DNA of 64,000 nt, taken from contig JAXMBA010000009.1 in NCBI GenBank assembly GCA_046350095.1, forward strand, positions 186,001-250,000, read 5' to 3'. Position 1 is the stretch's first letter; every line of letters starts with the position of its first letter. Shown here in pieces: positions 41,923-51,243 of this stretch. The notes under the pieces are model-generated. The model was not told the DNA's origin. It ran no database searches and saw only the letters and a program-made list of their open reading frames with translations. Origin of the DNA: Urbifossiella sp046350095 (lineage in GTDB: Bacteria; Planctomycetota; Planctomycetia; Gemmatales; Gemmataceae). Both the position numbers and the translations under genes were made by a program.

Positions 41923-43332
41923 ATGCACACCGTTCACATCCGCGTCAATGACGCAGTCACGGGTCGGCCGACGCCCGTACGCCTCCGGGTGTCCGGGCCG
42001 GACGGCACGAACTACGCCCCACACGGTCGCTTCGCGGATTTCCCCCACGGCGTCAACGAGGACGTCGGTGGCGGGCTGCGGCTCGGTCGTGAAGCTTGGT
42101 TCGTGATCGACGGCGCGTGCGAAATCCCGCTTCCCGCCGGGGTTCCACTCCGCGTGCAGGCGACGAAGGGACCGGACTACCACGCTCTCGACACCACCGC
42201 GATCCTGGGTGCCGGGCAGATGGCGCTCCGCTTCGCTGTCGAGCGTTGGCACGACCGACATGCCGACGGTTGGGTATGCGGCGACGCACGCTGCCGATTT
42301 CTACCGCCGCACGCGGCGCTGCTCGAAGCTGCGGCCGAGGACGTGGATGTCGTCAACCTGTTGGCCGCGGTTCAACCCTACCCCAGCATCGACGGCACGG
42401 CGTACCGAACCGTGCCGAATCTCGCTGCTTTTAGTGGCCAGGCTCCGGCGCTCGAGTCCGACGGCCGGCTCGTCGTGGTCAACACACTGAACGCCCATCC
42501 GGCCCTCGGTACTGTTGGACTGCTTAACTCGCACCGCCCGGTCTTCCCGCTGACTTTCGGGGGCGAGGACCCGGACGACTGGGGGGTTTGCGACTGGTGC
42601 GATCAGTGCCACCGTAAGGGCGGCCTGACGGTGTGGGTCGAGGCCTTCCAGCCGCACTCGGGGCTCGTCGGCGGCGAGGCTCTCGTCGCGGCGATCCTCG
42701 GCAAGATCGATTCAATCGAGGTCACAAAGAGTTCGCGATCGGCCGTGCTACCATGGGTGTACCGGCTCTGGTCGACTGGGGTGCAAGTCCCGCTTGTCGG
42801 CGCGAGTGCCAAGGACAGCAACCGCGTCCCGCTCGGGGCTCTACGCACCTATGCGAAGTCGGCCGCACCCGGGTACAAGGGGTGGGTGGAGGCCGTCCGG
42901 GGCGGCCACTCCTTCGTATCAGCTGGGCCACTCCTGTCGCTCACCGTCGAAGGCGGCCGAGCCCGCGCCGCGGCCCGGTCACTGGCCGGTTTCGAGCGGC
43001 TGGAAGTGGTTGCGGACGGCATGGTGATCGGTGCGGTGACACCACACTCCAACGGCTCCTGTGTCGCCGCCGAACTCGACACTGCGGTTGATGGTGCGGG
43101 CTGGGTCGCGGCGCGGTGTACTCCGACGATCGGACCGGGTTTCGCGCACACGTCGCCGCTTCGCATTTCCGCTACCAACTCGGCGGCGGAGGCGGCCCGA
43201 CAACTGCGACCGCTTGTGATGTCGACGACCGAGTGGGCGGAGGCCGCGGGACGGTACCAGAACCCGAAGCGGAAGCAGGCGCTACTCGATCGTTGCGCGG
43301 AGGCTCTCGCGGCACTCGCGACTCACGCCTGA
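41923..43332 (+). CDS. CehA/McbA-like protein lacking metal ligands
   Basis: A 469-residue protein. The N-terminal 110 residues are a beta-sandwich (MHTVHIRVNDAVTGRPTPVR). The middle aligns in style with CehA/McbA PHP-fold hydrolases (LLEAAAEDVDVVNLLAAVQP, a CHRKGGLTVWVEAFQPHSG segment, then GWVEAVRGGHSFVSAGPLLS). However, the usual W-x-GD-x-H-x-H motif reads VCGDARCRF, so the first metal-binding histidines are absent. It is therefore probably inactive as a metallohydrolase or uses other ligands. It starts 9 bases after the isomerase gene. The family assignment is by pattern, not by alignment. Confidence 0.7.
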   Translation: MHTVHIRVNDAVTGRPTPVRLRVSGPDGTNYAPHGRFADFPHGVNEDVGGGLRLGREAWFVIDGACEIPLPAGVPLRVQATKGPDYHALDTTAILGAGQMALRFAVERWHDRHADGWVCGDARCRFLPPHAALLEAAAEDVDVVNLLAAVQPYPSIDGTAYRTVPNLAAFSGQAPALESDGRLVVVNTLNAHPALGTVGLLNSHRPVFPLTFGGEDPDDWGVCDWCDQCHRKGGLTVWVEAFQPHSGLVGGEALVAAILGKIDSIEVTKSSRSAVLPWVYRLWSTGVQVPLVGASAKDSNRVPLGALRTYAKSAAPGYKGWVEAVRGGHSFVSAGPLLSLTVEGGRARAAARSLAGFERLEVVADGMVIGAVTPHSNGSCVAAELDTAVDGAGWVAARCTPTIGPGFAHTSPLRISATNSAAEAARQLRPLVMSTTEWAEAAGRYQNPKRKQALLDRCAEALAALATHA

Positions 43333-43433
43333 CGGGTGCCGGGCCGGCTGGCGGGTCGTATCACTCCGGTAGACGCGTCTGGTCCTACACGCTGCCTCGT
43401 GTCGCCACCGTTGCTACCCCCTCGGAGGCCCGC

Positions 43434-45383
43434 ATGTCGCAGGACGCCAGCCCCTCCGCACCGACACTCCGTGAGCTCGCCTCGCATCTGGAGAACACCC
43501 CACTCGCGGTCATCGCGTGGGACCGCGAGGGTCGCGTACGGCAGTGGGGTGGGCAGGCGGAGCGGATGTTCGGGTGGACGGCCGACGAGGCGTTCGGGCG
43601 GCACACGTTCGAGATCGCGCCACCGCACCCGGATGACCTTGCTCGGGTGGGCGAACTCGTACGCGACATGCTCGCCGCCCGCCGCCCTCGGGCCGTGATG
43701 CGCAACCGGAACATCGCCCGCGACGGCCGCGTCGTGTGGTGCGAGTGGTACAACTCCGTCGTGTTCGACGACCGTGGCGAGCCGTCGTCGTCGCTGTCGT
43801 TGGTTCTCGACGTGACCGATCGAGTAGCGACTGAGCAGGCGCTCAAGTGGGGCGAGACGCGACTCCAGCAGGTGCTTCGTGGAGCCGGAATGCTCGGGTG
43901 GGACTGGGACTTCGCCACGAGTCGGGTGCACGCGACGGCAGACATCGGCGAGTACTTCGGGCTCCCAGCCGGGCGAGAGTACTCGACAGGAGAGGCGGCC
44001 TGGGAGCCGATCCACCCCGAGGACCGGCCGGCGGTCATCGCCCACATGGAGGAGTCGGCGCGGACGGGCGGCGACTTCGCTTACCAGTTCCGCGGCTCGG
44101 CCCCCGGGGCGGACGGGCGAGACCGCTGGTTTTCAGCCCGCGGGCGTACCCTGTTGAACCCGGCCGGTAAGCCCCTGCGGACTGTCGCCGTGACCGCGGA
44201 GATCACCGAGCGGGTGCATGCCGCACACGAACAGGAGGCGCTCGGCCAGCAACTACTCGACGCACAGAAGTGGGAAAGCCTCGGCGTCCTCGCGGGCGGC
44301 ATCGCCCACGACTTTAACAACATCCTGACCGTCGTGCTCGGCAGTGCCGGACTGGCCCAGCGGCACATCCCGCCGGGCTCCCCGGCCGCACCGTACCTGG
44401 AGCAGATCGAGAAGGCCGCTCAGCGGGCCGCCGGGATGTGCCGTGAAATGCTCGCCTACGCCGGCCGCGGCCCGGCCCCCGGCGGCACCACCGACCTGTC
44501 GCGCCTGGCCCGCGACGCACAGGCACTGCTGGAAGTTTCGACCACGCGCCACGCCCGCATTCGGTTCGACCTCGCGACGGGGCTCCCGCCTGTGCGGGCC
44601 GACGACGATCAGGTCCGTCGGGTGCTGGTGAATCTCGTCATGAACGCCGGCGAGGCGGTCGTCGAGGGCGGGCAAGTCGTCGTGCGTACGGGGATGGCCG
44701 AAGTCACCGGTGCGGAGCCGGCCGAGCACTTCCGGCTCGCCCCGGCCCCCGGCAAATACGTGTTGCTGAGTGTGGCGGATGACGGACCTGGAATCCCGAG
44801 GGAAGCCTTGGGCCGGTTGTTCGACCCGTTCTTTACCACGAAATTCCCCGGCCGCGGGCTCGGACTCGCGGCCGTGCTCGGCATCGTCAAGTCGCACCGC
44901 GGGGGCATCCGGCTCGACAGTGCGGCCGGACGCGGCACCACATTTGAGATCTACTGGCCGCCCGCGTACCCTGCCGCGATGCCGAAGAAGCCGGACCCGA
45001 AACCGGCCGCGGCCCGCGTCGCGCTCGTGGTAGACGACGAGATGTACGTCCGCGAGGTGGCTGCGTCCACGCTGGAGGACGCCGGGTACTCGCCGATTCT
45101 CGCCGGCGACGGCACCTCCGCCTTGGAGGCGTTTCGTGCGAACCGGGCGGCCGTGCGTGTGGTCGTGTCCGACGTGGTGATGCCGGGCATGACGGGAGAC
45201 GAACTGCTGGCACTCATCCGCACCGAGGTGCCCGACACCCCGGCAGTCCTCATCAGCGGCTACTCCGACCGTCGCGCAACCGCCCGCGACCCGCGGACGG
45301 AGTTCCTCCAGAAGCCGTTCCACCCCGAGGAACTGGCAGCGGCGGTCGAGCGGGTGGTCAATTCCGCAGCGCCGCCGGTGTGA
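43434..45383 (+). CDS. Hybrid sensor kinase (PAS-PAS-HisKA-HATPase-REC)
   Basis: A 649-residue cytoplasmic hybrid kinase. It has two PAS domains (about residues 15-130 and 145-270). H292 lies in GGIAHDFNNIL, the NtrB/HisKA variant typical of hybrid kinases. The HATPase has NLVMNAGEAV, DDGPGI and FTTKFPGRGLGLAAV. A C-terminal receiver has phospho-acceptor D580 in VVSDVVMPGMTG and LQKPFHPEE. There are no membrane helices. GGAGG sits 5 bases before ATG 43434. Its 3' end overlaps the convergent DUF1571 gene by 26 bases. No output regulator is adjacent, so signalling goes to an unlinked protein. Confidence 0.95.
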   Translation: MSQDASPSAPTLRELASHLENTPLAVIAWDREGRVRQWGGQAERMFGWTADEAFGRHTFEIAPPHPDDLARVGELVRDMLAARRPRAVMRNRNIARDGRVVWCEWYNSVVFDDRGEPSSSLSLVLDVTDRVATEQALKWGETRLQQVLRGAGMLGWDWDFATSRVHATADIGEYFGLPAGREYSTGEAAWEPIHPEDRPAVIAHMEESARTGGDFAYQFRGSAPGADGRDRWFSARGRTLLNPAGKPLRTVAVTAEITERVHAAHEQEALGQQLLDAQKWESLGVLAGGIAHDFNNILTVVLGSAGLAQRHIPPGSPAAPYLEQIEKAAQRAAGMCREMLAYAGRGPAPGGTTDLSRLARDAQALLEVSTTRHARIRFDLATGLPPVRADDDQVRRVLVNLVMNAGEAVVEGGQVVVRTGMAEVTGAEPAEHFRLAPAPGKYVLLSVADDGPGIPREALGRLFDPFFTTKFPGRGLGLAAVLGIVKSHRGGIRLDSAAGRGTTFEIYWPPAYPAAMPKKPDPKPAAARVALVVDDEMYVREVAASTLEDAGYSPILAGDGTSALEAFRANRAAVRVVVSDVVMPGMTGDELLALIRTEVPDTPAVLISGYSDRRATARDPRTEFLQKPFHPEELAAAVERVVNSAAPPV

Positions 45384-46287
45384 AGGTGTCAGCCGGGAAC
45401 TCGCCCTTCACCAACTCCATGTCGTGGAAGTAGTACTCGCCCACCAACTCGCCATCGGCCCGGCGGAGCACCGTGCCGACCTGCAATCGCCGCTCGGCGT
45501 CGATGAACAGGGTGACTTCGCTGAACCCGTCGCGGTCGATGATCTTGGCGTCGGTCGGTGGGTGCTCGTCGAGCGCGAACGGGTCGGCTTCTACGGACTT
45601 GCAGGTGCGCTTCACCGCGTAACATTCGCGGCCCCCGGCCTGGGGTACGACCTGCTTGCCGAGGTAGGTTACGGCCAGCTCGCCGGCGTCCTGCCGCTTC
45701 TTCCACGCGGCGTAGGTACGGAGCATACTCCGGTACATCCCCGCGTCCTTGACGCAGTAGCGGGAGGCGTCGCGGGCCAGGCCGCTCTTGCTGGGCACCG
45801 AGAATTCCTTGAGCAGGGCCGTCGGTCGAAAGATGACCATCTGTTCGGGCGACTTATCCTCCAGGTAGAGGCAACCGCGGACCGCGTTACCGAGCAAGTC
45901 TTTGCTGCCGCCCTGGTCCCAGATCATCCGCACGCGGATGTGGGTCTTCTTGTCCGGGCCGGGCACGTCTCCTGTGGCCAGCAGCCGTACCAACTCGGGT
46001 CCCTGAAGCTTACCGGCCACACGCTCCCGCTTGGCCAGCGTTGCCCGGAAGCCGGTCGCAACCTGCTCGTAGTTCGACAGGCACGCCGCGAGCGTCGCCA
46101 CCACGTCCGTCTGGGCCAGCGTCTCGAACTGCTCCGCCTCTGTAGGCGGCGGGGCCGTCGGCGGCACGAACACTGGCACGTCCGCGACCAGCACGTCGGG
46201 GGGCGCGAAGTAGTGGGAGTACGCCCCGACCCCGGCCAGAACGAGCGTGGCGGTGATCAGTAGAGCGACGATGATTCGGCGGACCAT
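45358..46287 (-). CDS. DUF1571 family protein (LolA-like, membrane-anchored)
   Basis: A 309-residue protein with an N-terminal hydrophobic segment (RRIIVALLITATLVLAGVGA) and a Pro-rich linker. The DUF1571 domain follows: CLSNYEQVATGFRATLAKRE, IRVRMIWDQGGSKD, ALLKEFSVPSKSGLARDASR and FIDAERRLQVGTVLRR. DUF1571 has an outer-membrane lipoprotein-sorting-like fold, with no defined function. ATG 46287 has GGGAGG about 8 bases upstream. The last 26 bases overlap the hybrid kinase gene on the opposite strand. Confidence 0.88.
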   Translation of the reverse strand: MVRRIIVALLITATLVLAGVGAYSHYFAPPDVLVADVPVFVPPTAPPPTEAEQFETLAQTDVVATLAACLSNYEQVATGFRATLAKRERVAGKLQGPELVRLLATGDVPGPDKKTHIRVRMIWDQGGSKDLLGNAVRGCLYLEDKSPEQMVIFRPTALLKEFSVPSKSGLARDASRYCVKDAGMYRSMLRTYAAWKKRQDAGELAVTYLGKQVVPQAGGRECYAVKRTCKSVEADPFALDEHPPTDAKIIDRDGFSEVTLFIDAERRLQVGTVLRRADGELVGEYYFHDMELVKGEFPADTFTPAALRN

Positions 46288-46467
46288 TCGGCGTCCTCCC
46301 GGCGATTCCTCGCGGCAGTTTAGCCGCAGACTCGATTCAGAACAACAGCGGTCGACACGTGTTGCCCAGCTTGCCGGGCCGCCGTGAAACTCAGGTTGCG
46401 GTGGACCGCGGCCGATAGTACATGCGTTACTCGGACCGGGATGTCGCGCCCCCGCCGGGTTCCACCG

Positions 46468-47301
46468 ATGCGAAGGCTTCTCCGAACCGCGCTGCTGGTC
46501 GCCGCCGCCCTGACCGCGGCGAACCTCGCCGGCCGGCCGAATCGGCCCGCCCCGCCACCCGTCCCGGGTGCGGCGTGGATGGCGGCCGGTCAGCCCGCGC
46601 TCGTCCACCGCACGCAGTGCCCCGAGCCGCAGAACACCGCCGACCCCAGACCGCTTCTGTGGGTCGTGGACGGCGCCGGCGACCTGCGCGGCTGCTCCAA
46701 CGCCGTCACCCAGGCGAACCTCCTGGCCGGCACCCCGGTCGAAGTTGCCACCTTCCTGTGGTCGCACGGCCACCGGCGACTCCTCGCCGACCAGATCGAC
46801 GCCGACCACGCCCGCGAACAGGGGAAGCGGCTCGCCGGCTTCGTCCGCGACCGACAGGCCCGGGAGCCGGGGCGCCGCGTTCTCATCGTCGCCCACAGCG
46901 CGGGCTGTGCGGTCGCGCTGGCCGCCGGCGACAACCTGCCGGCCGACTCCGTGGACCGCGTCGTCCTGTTCGCGCCGTCCGTCTCGGTCGGCTACGACCT
47001 CCGGCCGACGCTCCGCGCCAGCCGCGAAGGCGTTGATGTGTTCTGCAGCAAGAAGGACTGGGTCGCCCTCGGGCTGGTGACCCGAGTTGTCGGCACCACT
47101 GACCGGTTCGGGGCCGCGGCCGCTGGGCGGAACGGCTTCCGCGCCGGCACCGTCAGCGCCGACGACGTGCCGCTGCTCCGGCAGCACTTCTGGACCTCCG
47201 ACGTGGCCTGGACCGGGCACACCGGCGGGCACCACGGGATGTATTCGGCGACGTTCTTGCACCACTACTTGTTCCCGCTCGTCGGCGTCAGCGTCCGCTG
47301 A
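46468..47301 (+). CDS. Secreted alpha/beta hydrolase-like protein
   Basis: A 277-residue protein. The hydrophobic leader (MRRLLRTALLVAAALTAANL) is followed by an alpha/beta-hydrolase pattern with the nucleophile elbow VAHSAGCAV and a late His cluster (HTGGHHGMYSATFLHHYLF) that could supply the catalytic His. The acid is not obvious. The substrate is unknown. An upstream in-frame ATG at 46441 is less likely because it gives a charged lead-in. The outer-membrane barrel gene begins 12 bases after its stop. Confidence 0.8.
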   Translation: MRRLLRTALLVAAALTAANLAGRPNRPAPPPVPGAAWMAAGQPALVHRTQCPEPQNTADPRPLLWVVDGAGDLRGCSNAVTQANLLAGTPVEVATFLWSHGHRRLLADQIDADHAREQGKRLAGFVRDRQAREPGRRVLIVAHSAGCAVALAAGDNLPADSVDRVVLFAPSVSVGYDLRPTLRASREGVDVFCSKKDWVALGLVTRVVGTTDRFGAAAAGRNGFRAGTVSADDVPLLRQHFWTSDVAWTGHTGGHHGMYSATFLHHYLFPLVGVSVR

Positions 47302-47313
47302 CAAGGAGCCCTG

Positions 47314-48417
47314 ATGCGGACCCGCTGGCTGGCGGCGTGGGCGGCACTGCTCTGCGGCGGACCCGCGGTCGCCCAGCCGCCGGCCGAGCTGCCGCTCATC
47401 CCCGTGCCAATCCCCGAGGCGCCGCCCGCCTCGTTCGCCCCCGGCGGCACCGTCCCGCCCTACGACCACGGCCACCTGTACCTCCCCGAGCCCGGGCCCG
47501 AGTTCGAGCGGCGGCAGCCGATGCTCGACGAGCTGTGGCGCGTCTCGGCCGCCGCCCAACTCGGCTGGCTGTCCACCCGCGGCCTCCCCGGCACCCTCTC
47601 CCTGACGCCGCCCGACGTATTCGGTCGGACGGTCGCCGGCCTGAACATTCCGACCGACGGCCGCGGCAACGACAGCTTCCAGGGCGGGTTGAGCCTCGAC
47701 GTGGGCCGCCGCCTCGGCGAACGGAGCGGCGTGGACGCGTCGCTGTTCCTGCTGCCCGAGGGCGTCCGCCGCCTTCAGGGGTATGCTCCCGGGGCGCTCG
47801 TCTACTCGCCCGACTGGACCCGCGACGCTCCAGTCCTCGTGGCGCTGCCGGCGGGGCTCGGTACCACGTTCCCGGCCACGCTCTCGACCACGTTCGTCGG
47901 CGCCGACGTGAACTACCGCTACACGCTGCTCCGCGCTGAAACCGCCCGGGTGGACGTGCTCGCCGGTTACCGCTTCGCCTATCTCACAGACGAGCTGTAC
48001 CTCGGCGACCGGCCGGACGGCGGCGGCCGGGCCTACCAGAACAACCGACTCCAGGCCGAGACGACGTTCCACGGCGGGCAGGTCGGCGTGGCCGTGGGGC
48101 TGGACTACGGCGCGTGGTACACCGACGGCGTGGCGAAGATCGCCTACGGAACCGTGACCACCGACACGAGTGCTAGCGGGGCGTTCGGCTTCGCCAACCC
48201 GCGGCCGCGCCTCGGCGGCGGGAGTTCCGGGGCGGTGCTGCCGACGGTCGCCTGGAAGGTCGGGGTGCGGTTCGGCGGCTCGGGGAGCGTGTTCGCGTCG
48301 TACTCGTTCCAGTACCTCGACCGCGTCGCGCGGCTCGGCGACGCCTTCTGCGGCTGCGGCGGCCCGTCCGACCTGTGGGTGAACTCGCTCGGACTCGGCA
48401 TGGAGCTGCGTTTTTAG
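47314..48417 (+). CDS. BBP7-family outer-membrane beta-barrel protein
   Basis: A 367-residue protein with a signal peptide (MRTRWLAAWAALLCGGPAVA), a Pro-rich N-terminal stretch and a barrel-like remainder of alternating strands. Family signatures include TTFVGADVNYRYTLLRAE and DVLAGYRFAYLTDELYL. The C-terminus LGLGMELRF ends in Phe, as outer-membrane barrels often do. AAGGAG precedes the ATG. BBP7 proteins are abundant in planctomycetes and presumed to sit in the outer membrane; their cargo is unknown. Confidence 0.85.
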   Translation: MRTRWLAAWAALLCGGPAVAQPPAELPLIPVPIPEAPPASFAPGGTVPPYDHGHLYLPEPGPEFERRQPMLDELWRVSAAAQLGWLSTRGLPGTLSLTPPDVFGRTVAGLNIPTDGRGNDSFQGGLSLDVGRRLGERSGVDASLFLLPEGVRRLQGYAPGALVYSPDWTRDAPVLVALPAGLGTTFPATLSTTFVGADVNYRYTLLRAETARVDVLAGYRFAYLTDELYLGDRPDGGGRAYQNNRLQAETTFHGGQVGVAVGLDYGAWYTDGVAKIAYGTVTTDTSASGAFGFANPRPRLGGGSSGAVLPTVAWKVGVRFGGSGSVFASYSFQYLDRVARLGDAFCGCGGPSDLWVNSLGLGMELRF

Positions 48418-48654
48418 TGACATCCGCGCCCGGTAACGCGTCATCCACACCCGGGCGAGCACCTCGGCGGACCGGAACACCAGAGAGTTGTTGCCCGACT
48501 TCAGCAGTCGGCGCAGGCCGCGGACCGCGGCCAGGAACGCGCTCGTGACCGCGGCGCGTGTCGCGTCGTCGTTCGGCGCGTCGCCGGACGTGACGAGGGC
48601 GGCGAGCCGTTCGAGTTCGGCGCGAGCGGCCCCGCGGCCGGCGACGGCGGGCAT
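48418..48654 (-). pseudogene. Truncated helical gene fragment without stop before BBP7
   Basis: Reading from ATG 48654, about 75 residues look like a genuine alpha-helical protein (LERLAALVTSGDAPNDDATR, then FLAAVRGLRRLLKSGNNSLV and FRSAEVLARVWMTRYRA). A TTGACT/TACGGT promoter candidate (48733-48706) and GGAAG ribosome site lie upstream. The frame then runs without a stop straight into the antisense of the BBP7 gene, so no natural C-terminus exists; a TAA occurs at the junction only in another frame. I read this as a 3'-truncated or frameshifted gene. Family unknown. Confidence 0.4.
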
Positions 48655-48878
48655 GGCGGCTTCCGGTGTGGGAATGTGGGTGCGGGCGAGGACGTGTACA
48701 AATGAACCGTAAGCTCGGGGCTCGGGAAGTCAAGCTCGTGGCCGGTGAATTTCGAAGAATCGGTCTGCGGTGGTGAGGCGAACGGCTCCGAGGCATTCGC
48801 CGGCACCTTCTTGCGACCACTCGTAAAGCCGGGTACGATTGATCGACAGGCACAACCCGTACGCCGACCGAATCACGC

Positions 48879-50546
48879 ATGCCATTTCAAAACAACTACG
48901 CAAACCTGGTTTCGCAGAGGAGCGAGGCACACACGCGGTTGATCCGCGATTACGACGGGCCGAACCCGGACTTCGACGCCATTGTGATCGGCTCGGGTAT
49001 CGGCGGCGGCGTCGTCGCCGACGACCTGGCCGACCGCAACCCGGGCAAGCGTATCCTCGTTGTGGACGCGGGCTCGTTCGTCTACCCGACGCACGTCTAC
49101 AACATCAGTCGTATCCCGAACAGCGCGGTGGCGAACCACTTCGGCGCGGACAACTTCCTACAGGCGGAGACGCCGCAGCGGTTCATCGGGGGCAAGCCGC
49201 AGCTCGTCTTCGGCGGCCGATCCATCTTCTGGTCCGGTCTCATCCCGCAGCCGCAGGACTGGGAGCTGGACTTCTTCCCCGCCGCCGTCCGGGCCGACCT
49301 GAAGGCCGAGTACTTGAAGCTCGCCGGCGAGCGGATGAATGCGTCGCTGACACTGGGGACCAAGGCCCGCCAGCTGGTCGAGTACCTCCGCACCCGGCCG
49401 ATCGGCGACGACTTCGTCATCCAGGAGACGCCGCGGGCATTGCACCAGCCCTACCTGAACGCGGACGGCACGCCGCGGGACAAGTTCTTCGTCGAGCCGA
49501 CGGGCGTGTTCAACACGGCCGAACTCCTCATCAACCAGACCGGCCTCACCCGCCCCGAACTCGACCTCAACGGGCCCGGGCTGTTCACCAGGCTCAACTG
49601 CTTCGTCGAGGCCGTCAACAGCGTGCCGCACGACTGGTACGAGGTGAGGACGACGAACACGGTGACGGGGGAGCAGCGGAGTTTCTACACCCCGAAGGTG
49701 GTGATCGCGGCCGGCTCGACGGAGAGCCCGAAACTCGTCAACCGGTCCTCGGTGTACCACACGCTGCCGGCCGACATCAAGCAACTGGTGGGGTTCGGCC
49801 TGACCGACCACCCCGTGTCCGGCGAGTCGCAAGCGTACGTCTCGTCCCTGGGCAACCCGCGCATCGCCATCTCGCGGCTCGATCACGCCAAAATCATCTT
49901 CTATTCCAAGGGGAAGCTCGACGCCGCCGGCAACACGCAGTACCCGTTCAACGTCGAGATGAACGTGAACCACGAGTACTGGCACCTGCGGAACAACGAC
50001 CCGTCGGCCGAGCCGACGCCCGACGACACGAGCAAGGCGCGGATCGACATCAAGTTCAGCTTCGCCAACTGCCTGGACGACCAGAACGGCATCCACTCGC
50101 ACGCCAACGACGGGTACACGCCGTTCGTCAGCTTCAAGCGGTTCTCCGACCTCGACGACCTGCTCAACTCGCGCTTCCCGGCCGTGGCCGGCTGGCGCCG
50201 GAACACGGCCGACTTCATGACGCTGCTGAACCAGACGCGGGACCGCATCTTCGGCGAGTTCAACGACGTTCAGCGGCTGACGGGCAACTACGGCGGGTTC
50301 AACGGCGAGCAGTGGCCGTTCGGCTGGGGGACCGTCCACCACGCGTGCGGCACGCTGCGGATGCCGTGGAAGGCCACTCGTGACTCGGCGTTCAACGCCC
50401 GGTCCGTCGTGGACGAGAACCTGAAGGTCTACGGCACGAGCGGCCTCTACGTCTGCGACATGTCGGTGCTCCCGGTCAGCACGGCCGCGAACCCCGTCCG
50501 CGCGCTGGCCGGCCTGGCTCTGCGGCTGTCACGCCACCTCGGGTAG
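48879..50546 (+). CDS. GMC-family FAD oxidoreductase
   Basis: A 555-residue flavoenzyme. The FAD fold begins at DAIVIGSGIGGGVVADDLA (residues 33-50), GGRSIFWSG follows as the second FAD signature, with VVIAAGSTESPKLVNRSS mid-protein. The C-terminal GMC motif GTVHHACGTLRMP supplies the catalytic His, and STAANPVRALAGLALRLSRH closes the FAD site. Cholesterol oxidase, glucose dehydrogenase and pyranose oxidase belong to this group; the substrate cannot be assigned. No signal peptide is visible. The stop lies 2 bases from the convergent rpe stop. Confidence 0.9.
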   Translation: MPFQNNYANLVSQRSEAHTRLIRDYDGPNPDFDAIVIGSGIGGGVVADDLADRNPGKRILVVDAGSFVYPTHVYNISRIPNSAVANHFGADNFLQAETPQRFIGGKPQLVFGGRSIFWSGLIPQPQDWELDFFPAAVRADLKAEYLKLAGERMNASLTLGTKARQLVEYLRTRPIGDDFVIQETPRALHQPYLNADGTPRDKFFVEPTGVFNTAELLINQTGLTRPELDLNGPGLFTRLNCFVEAVNSVPHDWYEVRTTNTVTGEQRSFYTPKVVIAAGSTESPKLVNRSSVYHTLPADIKQLVGFGLTDHPVSGESQAYVSSLGNPRIAISRLDHAKIIFYSKGKLDAAGNTQYPFNVEMNVNHEYWHLRNNDPSAEPTPDDTSKARIDIKFSFANCLDDQNGIHSHANDGYTPFVSFKRFSDLDDLLNSRFPAVAGWRRNTADFMTLLNQTRDRIFGEFNDVQRLTGNYGGFNGEQWPFGWGTVHHACGTLRMPWKATRDSAFNARSVVDENLKVYGTSGLYVCDMSVLPVSTAANPVRALAGLALRLSRHLG

Positions 50547-50548
50547 CC

Positions 50549-51226
50549 TCAGCCGCCACCGGCCGCTCGCGCGGCCAGTTCCCGCAGGTGGCGCGTCGCC
50601 GCGGCGGGGCCGGCCGTCGCGCCGAACACCGCCGTCCCCGCCACGAAGACGTTCGCCCCCGCCCCCGCCGCCGCGCCGATCGTCGTGGCGTCGATGCCGC
50701 CGTCCACCTCGATCTCGCACGCCGGGTTGACGCGGTCCACGAGCCCGCGCAGTTCGCGGATGCGGTCGTTGCTCGCGGGGATGTAGGCCTGCCCGCCGAA
50801 GCCGGGGAACACCGTCATGCACAGCGCCAGGTCGATGTCCGCCAGGAAGGGCTCGACCCTGCTCACCGGCAGGTCCGGGTTGAAGGCCAGCCCGGCCTTC
50901 TTGCCGAGCGTGCCGCGGATGTGCTTCAGCATCGGCCGCGGGTCGGGCAGCACTTCGAGGTGAACGATGAGGCTGTCGGCCCCGGCCTTCACGAAGCCGT
51001 CGAGGAACTTGTCCGGGTTCGTCACCATGAGGTGAACTTCGAGCGGCAGCCGGGTCGCGGGCCGCAGCCCCTTCACGACCACGGCCCCCATGCTGAGGTT
51101 CGGGACGAAGTGGCCGTCCATCACGTCCACGTGGACGCGGTCGGCCCCGGCGGCTTCCACCTCGCGGACGTGCTCGCCGAGGCGGGCGAAGTCGGCGGAC
51201 AGGATCGACGGGGCAATCGCGGCCAT
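50549..51226 (-). CDS. rpe: Ribulose-phosphate 3-epimerase
   Basis: A 225-residue TIM barrel: IAPSILSADFARLGEHV, HVDVMDGHFVPNLSMG, LEVHLMVTNPDKFL, MTVFPGFGGQAYI and EVDGGIDATTI, which together carry the metal-binding His/Asp residues and the phosphate site. It interconverts ribulose-5-P and xylulose-5-P in the pentose phosphate pathway. It is in line with, but 17 bases downstream of, the lipoprotein of the exporter operon, so read-through from that operon is possible. Confidence 0.97.
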   Translation of the reverse strand: MAAIAPSILSADFARLGEHVREVEAAGADRVHVDVMDGHFVPNLSMGAVVVKGLRPATRLPLEVHLMVTNPDKFLDGFVKAGADSLIVHLEVLPDPRPMLKHIRGTLGKKAGLAFNPDLPVSRVEPFLADIDLALCMTVFPGFGGQAYIPASNDRIRELRGLVDRVNPACEIEVDGGIDATTIGAAAGAGANVFVAGTAVFGATAGPAAATRHLRELAARAAGGG

Positions 51227-51243
51227 GGCGGCACCGGTGCGGG

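Noticed and set aside
45358..48654. A 1098-residue minus-strand reading frame covering DUF1571, hydrolase and BBP7 loci
   Set aside because: Only its last part (DUF1571, from 46287) and perhaps its first 75 residues are protein-like; the rest is the Arg-rich antisense shadow of two plus-strand genes in GC-rich DNA.
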